The position numbers and the translations under genes are program-made. The notes beneath the pieces were generated by a model that saw nothing but the letters and a program-made list of their open reading frames with translations, made no database searches and had not been told where the DNA came from. 64,000 nucleotides of DNA from Lutraria lutraria (Eukaryota > Mollusca > Bivalvia > Venerida > Mactridae). The stretch is taken from positions 28,299,843 to 28,363,842 of the forward strand of contig OZ026838.1 in assembly GCA_964023205.1 (NCBI GenBank), given 5' to 3'. Below, piece after piece: positions 37,504 to 47,959 of this stretch; within the stretch, counting starts at the first letter, position 1, and every line of letters begins with the position of its first letter.

Positions 37504-37725
37504 TATTATGCCACCTTTCGAACATGTTGGTCAGTCAGTCGGTAACCAAACCTTGTCCGACCAATATCTAGAGAACGATTTGGCCTAAGCTCTTCATATT
37601 TGGTCGGGAGGTTGGTCATTACATGTAGATGACCCCTATTGATTTCGAAGTCAGTAGGTCAAAGGTCATGAGGGGCATTTGTGTTTCACAAACACTTCTT
37701 GTTCTATTATTTTGATGTCATTGTA
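37504..37725 (+). repeat. Dispersed mollusc-type repeat with a perfect DR1 motif, 3'-UTR intron
   Basis: It contains ctagagaacgatttggccta, tcttcatatttggtcgg and an end reading gggcatttgtgtttcacaaa, then cacttcttgtt. The element at 58750 ends similarly (acaccttcttgtt). AGGTCA-A-AGGTCA stands at 37656-37668. Confidence 0.55.
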
Positions 37726-38002
37726 ATTTATAGTAATACTTAGTCTGTCTACTAAGCTGATTAGGGAGAATATTAGGTCTGAGGACCAAAGGTTACTGAG
37801 ATGGAGCTCTGGGTGCAGCTCATGTTCTCTGTATCAAGTTTGTCAAAATCCATGAATACTGGTTAGGTAATGCCTGTCTGACAGTATATAACTTTAATTC
37901 TGTTGAAAACGGTGGTAAAACCCAAAATATATTGGAAATATTTCATGATTCAACTTTATTTACCTGATACATTCAATTACCATTATCCACAACATGTTAG
38001 CT

Positions 38003-38245
38003 GTGGTTAGTACTTCTGACTTCTAACCCGGAAGTCCGGGTTTGTATCCCATTTGTGGCGGGTCATACCCTTCTAAGAAAATTTGACAAAATAGTTGATT
38101 TTCCTCAATGTGCTAGTTCCTTGTGTAAGGGTAAATTAGTACTGGTTAGAATGTAGTCCAGGAAAACTTGTTAGGTGAACTAGTCGCTGTATATAACTGA
38201 AATATCGTAGTAAAATGGCGTTAAACTCACTGAAACAAATAAATA
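38003..38245 (+). repeat. SINE, family B, in the 3'-UTR intron of protein 4.1
   Basis: A tRNA-like head (gtggttagtacttctgac ... gtccgggtttgtatccc) is followed by a body ending ttaggtgaactagtcgc.gtatataactgaaa and ggcgttaaactcactgaaa, then caaataaat. The 3' part resembles family A and the copy at 62030, so the two families share a 3' domain behind different heads. Confidence 0.7.
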
Positions 38246-38271
38246 TTAATATTATTTGATTTTTTTTTCAG

Positions 38272-40502
38272 AATGCAGCAGACCATTAGTGAATCAGATG
38301 CAATATCTTAAGTTTCATGTGCTTTTCGAACAGTGACAGAATATAAGCCACCAATGAGTGCCTGTACATTTCTCATGTTTCTATGGGGACAACCAATCAT
38401 ATTGAAGTGTCATAGTGACTTCATTCGTAACTTCATGACATCATACGCTTTCATTATATAACACTTGTAAATACAGAAAAAAGGAAACTCATATTGGATA
38501 AATTCGCTTTCTTGGATGTTTTGGCTTGGAATGTTGTTATGAAAAGTGCTCATCTGTCAATTAGCAAACAAAATAAATCATTATTAGAACAGTGATTGAG
38601 ACCGAGCGATTGTTTTTGTTTGGATTAGGATGTTTGTTTGTATGCTGAAAGCAGAAAGATTGTTACCAGATACAATCGAGACACATCTTGTGAATTGTTT
38701 CAAATATGTATTTTATACTAGGGACAGAAAAAATTGCCATAGTGAACTGACTGTGACAAAAGTTTGTGAAAATATTTTACCTGTTACAAAGAATTTCTTT
38801 ATGTTATGTTAAACAGGGCTCAAACAAATTATGTTCAGGCTACTCGTCCTGCTGGACAATAAGCTAAGAAATTTAACTAGTTTTACAGCAATTTCAACTT
38901 GTCCTGAGTCAATTTCTACTCAAAATTACGGGCGGATTTGTCGAGTCCTGTTAAAAAACTTGTGCTGTTAATTGTAAAATATCACCATCTTATTAAGATA
39001 TGAAAATATTCTGAATAAAACTATTATTTAAATTTTACTTTAGTTACATTCACAATAAGTTTTGCCATATTTAGACTGTATATTCATCATGGAATTTGTT
39101 CAATAAGTTAGTTGACATGATATTGAATTGATGATTCATATTTATATTTTATTATCTTCATTTGAACTGGTTGTGATAGGGTTTAAAACATATATATTTT
39201 TATTTAGAAAGCTTTGTTTTTTGTGATCTAATATGGCAAACTATTATCTGTGTAGCTTATGTTTGCTTCTTTGCTGGTAGTGATGACATATGGCAGTAGA
39301 TAGACGAAGCATCGTGGCTAAACATATTCCATAATTTTTACTTTTAACATTTTACTATTTTAATTATTTCATTCATTGTACTGTTTTTATATGTTTTATT
39401 TGGCTTTTATATACAGATCACTGCATTGTCGGGTTTTATTTGTTAAAAAATGAATATTTTATCACTTAATAGGTAATTAAGCATTGTTTGAACACTTGAG
39501 CATTTTGGTGTTTTCTTCTCCCTATATTCTGATTAGATTATCGGATTCCAATTCTGTTTATCTATCATGATAATTTTTTTTTTAAATTTAGGCACAGATA
39601 TTTTGATGGAATCAGACTTAATTTGACATAATTGACATCTAAGCACCTATACCGCAAATTTACTCTACAAACACTTGTAAAACCTATTTGAGTATATACT
39701 CTGGTTATTGTATTCAAGTGTTTTATTTGTGTAAAAAGGTTTTTTGTATGTTATTTCGGTTGTGAACTTGAATACATGAAACTAATATCTGTTTCTTTTT
39801 ATCTGTTGTCTACAATATGTATTTTCTTTCTTGGTTTCTGTTGCTAGGTAACCATGTGTTATGTATATGTCCAGTGCCCCATTATAATATAACATGGTAT
39901 CATAAATGTTAACATTTCATATATTCAATAGTGTTATCCATTATTTGTATTCATTTCCTGTTATATTAGGTCAAGGTTCATGTGGAAGGACATGGTAACC
40001 ATGGTGATCAGAGAGTAATTACCATGTTCTTCTTTTCATGTCTTGTAATGTTATATATTAGCATAATGGGACTTAAGTTAAATACTATATAAGAAATTGT
40101 TACAATGTAACCCTTTTGTGTTTTTGTTTTTTTAAAAATAATCTTATTTCTGCAGTATAACTGTGTTAGTGGAAGAATATTATATAAATGAAGATGTATT
40201 TCATTATTTTATAAACTAAACTATCACTGACTGAAATGTAATATTTAATTATTCAATTGAACAAGTTAGTGAACGTACTGGTCTTATTATTATTCCGTAA
40301 TTGCTTTATTGAAGTACTCTGCTTACCAGTTTATAAATATATAACTATCTGCTCATAAAGGGGACTCTTTGACCTTAAAGTCTTCAAGGTCATTGAATAA
40401 GTAAATTTTGGCACCACTGGATTTTGATGTTGATAATATGCATCTTTGTGTACATGAAATGATTTATCTGCTTAGTAAATTCATAGCTATAATTTTAATA
40501 AA
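38272..40502 (+). other. EPB41: Probable 3' UTR of the protein 4.1 gene
   Basis: A strong acceptor (long T run then cag at 38269-38271) follows the donor 7 nt past the stop. AATAAA signals occur at 38572, 39014 and 40497, so several polyadenylation sites are possible; the last is just ahead of the convergent TMEM234 gene. A Pumilio-type TGTAAATA sits at 38466-38473. No coding potential is seen. Confidence 0.55.
38814..38950. mobile_element. hAT-like MITE (137 bp) inside the protein 4.1 3' UTR
   Basis: CAGGGCTCAAACAAAT at the left and ATTTGTCGAGTCCTG at the right are imperfect inverted ends. Direct repeat ttaaa flanks both sides (38809-38813, 38951-38955). Confidence 0.55.
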
Positions 40503-41523
40503 ACACATTGAAATTTTAGAACAGTCTTTGTTGTCATTTTATTGTTCGAAAAGTTTTAGGCCATATTGAAAATTGACACTTTTACAAAGCCTCTTGTCGC
40601 ATTCTCTACAACATTGAAGTTTTACACATTTTAGGAACAATATATTATAAACTCTCTGAGTTAGAAGTACAAATCTTACTGTGACTTTATCCAGACCATA
40701 GTCTATGTCTATTCACCAATTATCCATTTTTCTGACAGTACAATCCTTACAATGCCAAAGCCTGGTAAAAATAATGTATCTTCAAGGGAGATAACCACAA
40801 GACGATTTAACAAATATCCTTACGAGAGTTACTTCCCTTGTAAGCGTGAGGCAGATTTTCTTAAAATGGAAACACTTCACTCAAGACTGGTCAAGCTTTC
40901 ATGATAATTCTCAGTAATGAAGCTAATAGATAGGCACATATTGAACATAAGTCATATATTAAACAATTCAACATTGTTTTCATTGAAAAAATGGGAAAAA
41001 TACACTAAAAGATATACATGTCGTCATATTTATCGTTAGATCATTTTCTCAATATTGCTCACATAAGGAGTTAACTTTTATACAAATAAACAAACATAAC
41101 GTTAGTAGAATAAAATTGCACAACACAAGATGAAAAAATAAACAATCTACAGACTAGTAGTCATTTGATTAAAACTGCAAAAAAATTTGATGATCTGCTA
41201 ACATTTCTTCCCTGCCCTCTTCAAGGAATGTATGCTCTCTCCAAGGAATAGCTCCAAGAAATACTTTTCCAGGAATATCTGTTTTTACCAAGCTTCCCAT
41301 CAATGTCTGAACTGAGGGAATGTTTTGGTGCGTGAGAGATGAATACTTCTAAATATACAGTTACAGCAGACAAAGTCGAGGAAGTTTCATCAGCAATCAT
41401 TCCATTACGTAGGAGAAAATTATTTACTAGTGATTTATTTGATGAACTTTTAGTATTTCATGAACAAAACAGCATCTGTTTTGTGGTTAACAGACTTTGG
41501 TTTTATTCTCTATGAGTTAATCA

Positions 41524-41591
41524 TCAGGTAATTCTATCAAGTACACACAGTGTCACTCCAATGACAACCAGTAGCATGCCAAAAATAGTTC
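41524..41591 (-). CDS. TMEM234: TMEM234 exon 5: last helix and stop
   Basis: Acceptor gaattttcag on the minus strand. It encodes TIFGMLLVVIGVTLCVLDRI, then T and TGA at 41526-41524. Candidate polyadenylation signals on this strand (TTTATT on the plus strand) lie at 41502 and 41434, leaving roughly 0.9 kb to the 3' end of protein 4.1. Confidence 0.92.
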
Positions 41592-44500
41592 CTGAAAATT
41601 CAACAAAAGCTGTATTAAAAATATGCTGGGTAATATCAACTTCGAAATGAATAAAAGTGAAATAAATCTTTTAAATATTTACAACAAATTAATTTATAAG
41701 TTGTACAATAGCGTCAGCAGTAAGCTATGAAATTAAACAAACAATATTTGCATGACATTGGATGATACTAGTTAATATGTATATACATTAAACAGAGGAC
41801 TGATGCATAAAGCTTGAATCAACAGTAGCAATGAAGGAAATGGAAATTTATACAGATCTTTTTTTTTCGGGGAGATATCTTTATTTTCCTTGTCATTTGG
41901 TATGTGTGGGTCAAGGGCATCCCATCTATAGAGATCTTAGTGAGTTCTATGATGTTTTTCTTCAAATTCTCAATAATTTTAAGCTTATAATGATATTCCT
42001 ATACATTTCATGAGTTTGATTATAACTTCGAAATATTCATACTTGTAGATTTGATTCTTTCGCCGAGTAAATGTCCAGATATTGCTGTAAATATGAAAGT
42101 CAATGAATTGGTGATAGGTACTGCCAAGGAAAGATCTGAAACCCAAAAAAATATATTAGACTTTAGTTGACTTGTTCAAATATTTATCATAAAATGGTTA
42201 GAAGATATCTAGGTATAATTTTAAATATACCAATACTGTCAGTATAATAAAAGTAATTCACTAATTGACAGACTGTAGAAACAGAGTTGATAAGAAACAA
42301 GAGTGCCTGGTCATAAAATATGCCTGTAAAGGGCCATAACTCAGAAGTGCCAGGGTCGATTGGGCTGGTTATCAAACTTGACCAAGATCTCATGGCCATA
42401 AACATTTTCATCAAGTTTGTTAAGGATCCGAATAAAACAGTTTGAATTAGAGAGCGGACACCATTGTGGACGTCACACCCACCCACCCACCGTGGGTGTT
42501 CCCATAATATGACCCGTTTTTCAAATGGGCGAAAAAAAAGAGAAAAACGCTGTGAACCATTTATTTCATCAGAACATAAGTTTACCTGTTGAAGCTAATG
42601 TTATGTAATAAAGCACTGATCCTGACTGGTTGATGATAAATGGAACCAAATACTGAAATATAATACAATAATGAACATAAAAAAATTATAAACACTTTGT
42701 TTTACTCATCCGGAAACAAAACTTTCAGGTATAAAAAACACACAATTTAGCTATAACAATTAATGGATTGATTTATGTTTCTCATAAAAATAAGAAAAAA
42801 GTGCCAGAGAATATTATAATGTACGTCTAGGTAACTGCAAGATAATAGGTCCTGTATTTATAAACTATCAGCATTGTGATTATGCATCAAATTTATATAT
42901 TCAGTACAAACAAACCACATGAAGTAGTACAAGGAGTATAACCCAGGGCAAGGGGCTTACCCCCACCCTCCCCCCAATAATTGTTATAGTAATTAAGAGG
43001 ATACATGCATATTTCTCCTCTCCCTCCTGTTGTTGATAAAATCTAAAATTAGCCCACCCCCACCAAATCTGACATTGCTTACATAATAATTGTTATCTTG
43101 ATTACCAAATCTCATAAGATATTCTTTAATTTTTATTTACCTGCCATGTTGTTATCAAGAACCACAACTCTGCAAAGAATTGTTTAATTGGAGATGATGC
43201 TTTTATGGATTCTACCCCTTTACTACCTTGCTTGATAAAGGGGTTTGTAGCACCCCAGCAAAATGCTACAGTAATTAACCAGACTGCAGACTCTGAAAAG
43301 ATAAATATTATAAAGATATTTTAATAAATTACAATTGAAGTGAAATATTATACTTATGATAATAATCATGTTAAATATAATTCTAGAAACAAAAGATTTT
43401 GTCAAATTTGTAATTCAGGTGATATTGAGGAAGAATACTCAGAGATGATTAACTCATACATTAATAAGTTATATCATTAAAGTAGACCTAGATCTAGCAT
43501 ATTTAATCTAGAATTCTAGTGTATCGGTTTTATGAAAAACTGTGACAAAAATGTAACGTTCAATAACCGATCAATCTGTATTAATTTACAGTTACAAAAA
43601 CATGGTGCATTAATATAATGTTCTATAATAATACTATAATAACAACCATGACAAATCCAGATGATGGATTAATCAACTGCTATTATTATTCATGAGACAA
43701 ATATCATCCATCATTGCACATAATCTAACTAAATCAAAGCACTGAGAGTACTGTCAGGAACGAAGTACTGTTTAAATGTGTTAGATAAAACCATCCTTAA
43801 ACCCCCAACAGGGGTATAAAAGGCAGGTAATGGCTGGTGGGTGGTTTCCCTTGATTTTTAAACTGTTTTCAGCTCAGGGAGAGATTTTTTCAAAAAATGA
43901 TATTAAATTGTGTTTTTAATCACTTAAAAATATTCTGAATGAAGCAAAATGATTCTTTTATCAGTCCAGATAAGAAAATTAAATATGTATGAAGATTTAG
44001 GTTCTTGTATGTTCAAAACAATTTGTAACAGAAATTCAAATTTGAATTAGAGGGAGTAGTTTATGTGGTTTAAACTCATTGTCTGCTTCAACTATTTATA
44101 GATTCAGTACAGTAAGTCAACATTCACTGTAACTATGTCTATCACTGATAAAACAATGTAGAGAGAGTGCTAGTCCATTTGATAAAACAATGTAGAGAGA
44201 GTGCTAGTCCATTTGATAAAACAATGTAGAGAGAGTGCTAGTCCATTTGATAAAACAATGTAGAGAGAGTGCTAGTCCATTTAATAAAACAATGTAGAGA
44301 GAGTGCTAGTCCATTTGATAAAACAATGTAGAGATAAAGTTCATTTGCATCGGAAGTTGCATCTTTAAGAAATAAAAGGTCTATCCCTGTCGAGAGTGTG
44401 ATGAACAGTTTACAAAATGTTCATGAGCTTATTCATGAATAGTTCATGAATTAATTAATGACCTACAAATTGGACATTTGGTTAATGATCTTTGTCGGAT

Positions 44501-47500
44501 GAAGTTCATGAACAAAAGTTCATGAAGTAATTTAGGAACCTTATGCAGTCTTTATCGAAAATGTGTTTTTCATTAAGTTCATGAACTATTTATGAATTAT
44601 TTTAATGACCCTTTGATCAGGGATGCTATATTACAGGGATACGCAACGGACGGAAACTGGCTGAAAAACAGTGCCTAGGGATATTCGCGCGAGAGCGCAT
44701 GCGCACGCATTTACCGTTAATGTCGGTATCTAGCAGATAAAATATGGGTCAAATATTCTCTTCAATCGGCTTAAATAAATGCTGTTTTTGCATAGAGTTT
44801 TTTATATATTGATCTTAAAGTGTTAAATATTTTACAGATGTTGTAATTTTGTTTCTAAATATTAGTGGTTCTAAAGATTTCCAAGTTTTTGTGACCGTTC
44901 GAAAATAAAACTGACGTGATAATTTGACCGAAATGGTCGCACAATAGAAAATGTCAGTTTTTTGCGACAGCTTTAGTACATGAAGATATTCTTAATTTCA
45001 CGATATTTTGCCGTGATTGAAGTGTGACATACTTCTATATTGGCTGCATAACTATATTTTCATGTTTTATTTTGTTATAATACATAATTTCGCGATCGAT
45101 TATGACCCAGTTTTTACAATTTACAAAATGGAGGCCTGATCTGACGAGGAAAATATTGCACTTTTTGCGACATCATTTGTTTGTGAAGATATACTCTATA
45201 TCAAAATTTTCTTCCATAGTTTGACACTTATACACGTCGATATTGGCGGCATGATAATATTTTCATGCTTACTATTGTAAAAGAACACAATTTCGCGGAT
45301 GATTATGACCCCATTTTTACGATTCAATTCAATGGCGGCCTGATCTGACGAGGAAAATATTTCACTTTTTGCAACACCATTTGTATGTGAAGGTATACTA
45401 AACATGAAAATTTTATTCCATATTTTGAGACTGACATACGTCTGTATCGACGGCATAACATTAATTTCAAGAATTATTTTGCTGTAGTGCCTTATTTCGC
45501 TCTCGATAATGATCCATTTTTATCAGTGCATAGCAAAACGAAAAAGCATCATATAAGCACTAAATTACATAGATTTTAGCGCAAACCAGAAACGGTGTAA
45601 CCCGAATATATTATTTGGTATGCACATATTTTCACACCTATTATTCGAAATCGTCAATTCATAACAATGGCTGGTTGAGAATCAACTGGCATGTGACAAA
45701 CAATATATGTACATCAATTCCTACACGAAGCGTGTCAACAGTTTAATTTTACAGATTGAGTAAAGTCAAACAGTTTATTCATGACTCGTAGAACATTATG
45801 TACATACATAATATGAAAACATAGAATACGTGTATACATGCCTTTCCATACGGAAATATAAGATACAGATCAATTCTTTAAATATCTACTACATTTAGTC
45901 AAAGACTTGAAATAATGACGGTATATTACGTACATTATAATGCTAACAGAATTCCTTGAAGTTATTCTATATCTGTTTATAATGAAGAGAGCAATGAAGA
46001 AACATTACTTTAATCTTATTCAATATTTATCTGGTAATGTACATCTTTAATGCTGGGTTAGTTGTAAGGTCGACCAAATTATGGTTTTATGCTAATCGCC
46101 ACGAATATTTCACTGTGATCTCAGGTACTTGACTTGTTTTTGTATTTGCTAAAATAATATCAGTTTTTCAACAATGATTAATTACTGTCATGATCAATAT
46201 GATGTGAATATGTTGGTTTAAATTATGACATTAGATTTTATTGGTGGAACCCTGTTGTTTCCAATTAATGGTCACACACCGTGACCTAATGCATTCAAAT
46301 GACATATGCGCAGCTGTGAAAACAATGTAGATTTATGAAACATAGACTACCCCATACTGTTTTCCATCCGGATTTATTGATTGCTTCCTTGTAATCAGTA
46401 AAGATCGTCACCGAGATTATGATTATGACTATACGAGGGCATATCGTACACCATTTTGGCGGAAGATTAAAAGTTACAGATTAAGTCTTTGGCTAATAAA
46501 ATTGATACGCTATAATAGAGACATACATTATGAAAAACAAAGATCAATAACAAGATAAAGTTATACGAATCAAAATTACAAATAACAAACTTTTCACCAT
46601 AAAATGTATAACATACGTACATTTCTTTCGCACAAAACATTCATGATATATAGCATTTCTTTAAATAAAAGTTTAACCATGAACATTTCTTCTTCAGCTG
46701 ATAAATAGAAAAACGTTCCACGATACAAAATTAAATTTGGTCTTGAGTTGATAAATCGAACAAAACTTTCATGATATAAATATTTGTTATACAAATTTAA
46801 TTTAATTAAAATGTTTAGCATTCGATCGTACATTTTTTTCATACTATATAAAAGTTTCTTTCACGAATTTAAAGTCAAATTTTAGCATTCTATCGTACAT
46901 TTGTTGTCATGATATAACTTTTCTTTCACAAGTTTATTCCGTGAAAATTTCGCCTTCAGCTGATAATTCGAAAACAAGTTTCACGATATAAAATTTAATT
47001 GTACAAAACTTTCATAATGTAATATACTACATGTATTTCAATTTTTCATACATATTTTCATGATATAATCGTTTCTTTTAAAAATTCAATTTAAATAAAA
47101 AAATAGCAGTGAAAATTAATTTCGTCTTGAGCCAGGTGTAGCATCACTGCTTGAGCTCATAAATCGAACAAAACTTTCATAATGTAAACATTTCTTTCCT
47201 ACAAAATTTGCATAATATAAGCATTTCTTTCTCAAATTTAATTTAGAAAAATAAGTTGTGAAAATTAATAACAAACAAATAAAAACTATGAGGAACTTGA
47301 GTCGATCATAGACCACTAATGTTACTTTTTGTCAATTATCGATTCTTTGTGTCATTTTCATGGTAATTTCGGTAGTTTTGATACCTTTGCTTTCATTAAC
47401 TAGCCTAGGCACTGATAATCTATACTTGATCAGTGGATGATATGCGGTTGCACATCCCTGTAATATAGCATCCCTGCTTTGATGAACAATTCATGAAACT

Positions 47501-47812
47501 TCATGAACTGATCATGAACTTGTGATGTTCATGAACAGTTCGTGAAACTAAGGTTCATGAACTATTGATGAACATTTAATGAAACTTCGTTCCTAAAAAT
47601 ATATTGCACGATGTTTTTGTAACTGTAATTCATTTTGATCGGTGCCCTCTTCAGTGGCGTTGAGGAGTACTACATTGAAGTTGCGTTATAATTTGAGTAC
47701 GAACCAAACTGACAAATCGAACAATGTAAGTCTGGGTGACAGACTTATTTCCTTGCTGCTTTTGACAACCATTAAATTAAATACACAATTAATATATTAT
47801 ACCTAAAGTCAT
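41524..47812 (-). CDS. TMEM234: TMEM234 homolog, five coding exons, complete
   Basis: A small multi-pass membrane protein of the DMT/EamA-like TMEM234 family, whose molecular role is not established (knock-down in fish affected the kidney filtration barrier, as I recall). Exons on the minus strand: 47812-47803, 43292-43141, 42652-42586, 42135-42043 and 41591-41524. The joined frame is 129 residues with stop at 41524-41526. Matching motifs: AFCWGATNPFIKQGS (human ALWGGTQPLLKRAS), YLVPFIINQSGSVLYYITLA ([20 protein letters not shown]), DLSLAVPITNSL (DLTLAVPICNSL) and GMLLVVIGVTLC (GMVLTVIGISLC). About four hydrophobic helices are evident. The gene is convergent with protein 4.1, and its first intron holds a 2.86-kb transposon and a minisatellite. 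Confidence 0.93.
42043..42135 (-). CDS. TMEM234: TMEM234 exon 4: LAVPI.NSL helix
   Basis: Acceptor gggtttcag and donor aa|gtatga on the minus strand. It encodes LSLAVPITNSLTFIFTAISG followed by HLLGERIKST. The AVP..NSL motif is shared with human TMEM234. Confidence 0.93.
42285..42540. repeat. Dispersed repeat in a TMEM234 intron
   Basis: It contains gggccataactcagaagtgc and the palindromic cacccaccgtgggtg. The overlapping minus-strand open frame of 99 codons runs through this repeat and is not a gene. Confidence 0.5.
42586..42652 (-). CDS. TMEM234: TMEM234 exon 3: YLVPF..NQSGS..YY helix
   Basis: Acceptor atatttcag and donor g|gtaaac on the minus strand. It encodes YLVPFIINQSGSVLYYITLA plus ST and the first base of the Asp codon, the best conserved helix of the family. 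Confidence 0.93.
43141..43292 (-). CDS. TMEM234: TMEM234 exon 2: first transmembrane helix and loop
   Basis: Acceptor cttttcag and donor cag|gtaaat on the minus strand. Fifty full codons run from SAVWLITVAFCWGATNP to FFAELWFLITTWQ. The WG.T.P.K pattern after the first helix is a family hallmark. Confidence 0.92.
44147..44334. repeat. 34-bp minisatellite, 5.5 copies, TMEM234 intron 1
   Basis: Five nearly identical 34-bp units (gataaaacaatgtagagaga, then gtgctagtccattt) start at 44147, 44181, 44215, 44249 and 44283, with a partial sixth at 44317. Only one base differs (fifth unit), so the array is young. Confidence 0.92.
44618..47476. mobile_element. hAT-like non-autonomous element, 2,859 bp, TMEM234 intron 1
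   Basis: Terminal inverted repeats of about 30 bp begin CAGGGATGCTATATTACAGG at the left and read the same on the opposite strand at the right. A 7-bp direct repeat, ctttgat, flanks both ends (44611-44617, 47477-47483). Inside are about three degenerate copies of a roughly 190-bp unit (44890-45480, with gcctgatctgacgagga) and an AT-rich stretch with repeated catgatat..atttctttc. No transposase frame is seen. The CAGGG ends point to hAT; hAT duplications are normally 8 bp, so one base may have changed. Confidence 0.82.
44680..44712. promoter_or_regulatory. CpG-rich NRF1-like site inside the hAT-like element
   Basis: GCGCATGCGC, the full NRF1 consensus, occurs within cgcgcgagagcgcatgcgca close to the left end of the element. 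It is a rare CpG-rich patch in otherwise AT-rich DNA. Function is unproven. Confidence 0.4.
47803..47812 (-). CDS. TMEM234: TMEM234 coding exon 1 (start codon, 10 coding nt)
   Basis: On the minus strand the sequence reads ATG ACT TTA G followed by donor gtataa. The final G joins the AG of the next exon to make Glu, giving M-T-L-E-S-A-V-W. This was the only upstream minus-strand ATG I found with the right phase followed by a donor. The placement next to an ETS-type promoter site supports it, but it rests on only ten nucleotides. Confidence 0.55.
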
Positions 47813-47859
47813 TGCTTCTTATAGTGTTTTAAGGGAGATCTGAGTACTCGGCAATTTCC

Positions 47860-47959
47860 GTACCGGTTGACCTAGAATTGTTGTTTTTGCGGAAATTGAC
47901 ATCCGGAAGTGAACAGGTGCTTGTTCATTTGAGAAATTGACACAATTTGAAGAAAATTG
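47860..47959. promoter_or_regulatory. Likely divergent promoter for TMEM234 (-) and PATJ/MPDZ (+), with an ETS site and a non-coding first exon
   Basis: CCGGAAGTG, the consensus for ETS/GABP factors and common in bidirectional housekeeping promoters, is at 47903-47911. To its left, about 100 bp away, is the TMEM234 start codon on the minus strand. To its right, a good donor (aaaatt|gtaagt) closes at 47959 and could end a non-coding first exon spliced to the PATJ/MPDZ start exon at 51284. The right half is not obviously CpG rich. Placement is inferred from gene geometry and motif only. Confidence 0.4.

Larger units (their letters stand above)
44405..47580. repeat. TTCATGAA palindrome cluster split by the hAT-like element
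   Basis: About five TTCATGAA palindromes, often extended to GTTCATGAAC, lie at 44420-44590, and four more at 47488-47560. None of this pattern lies inside the element, so one pre-existing cluster was interrupted by the insertion. Confidence 0.7.

Noticed and set aside
42187..42486. 99-codon minus-strand open frame between TMEM234 exons
   Set aside because: It lies across a dispersed repeat and a TMEM234 intron, and it has no family motif.
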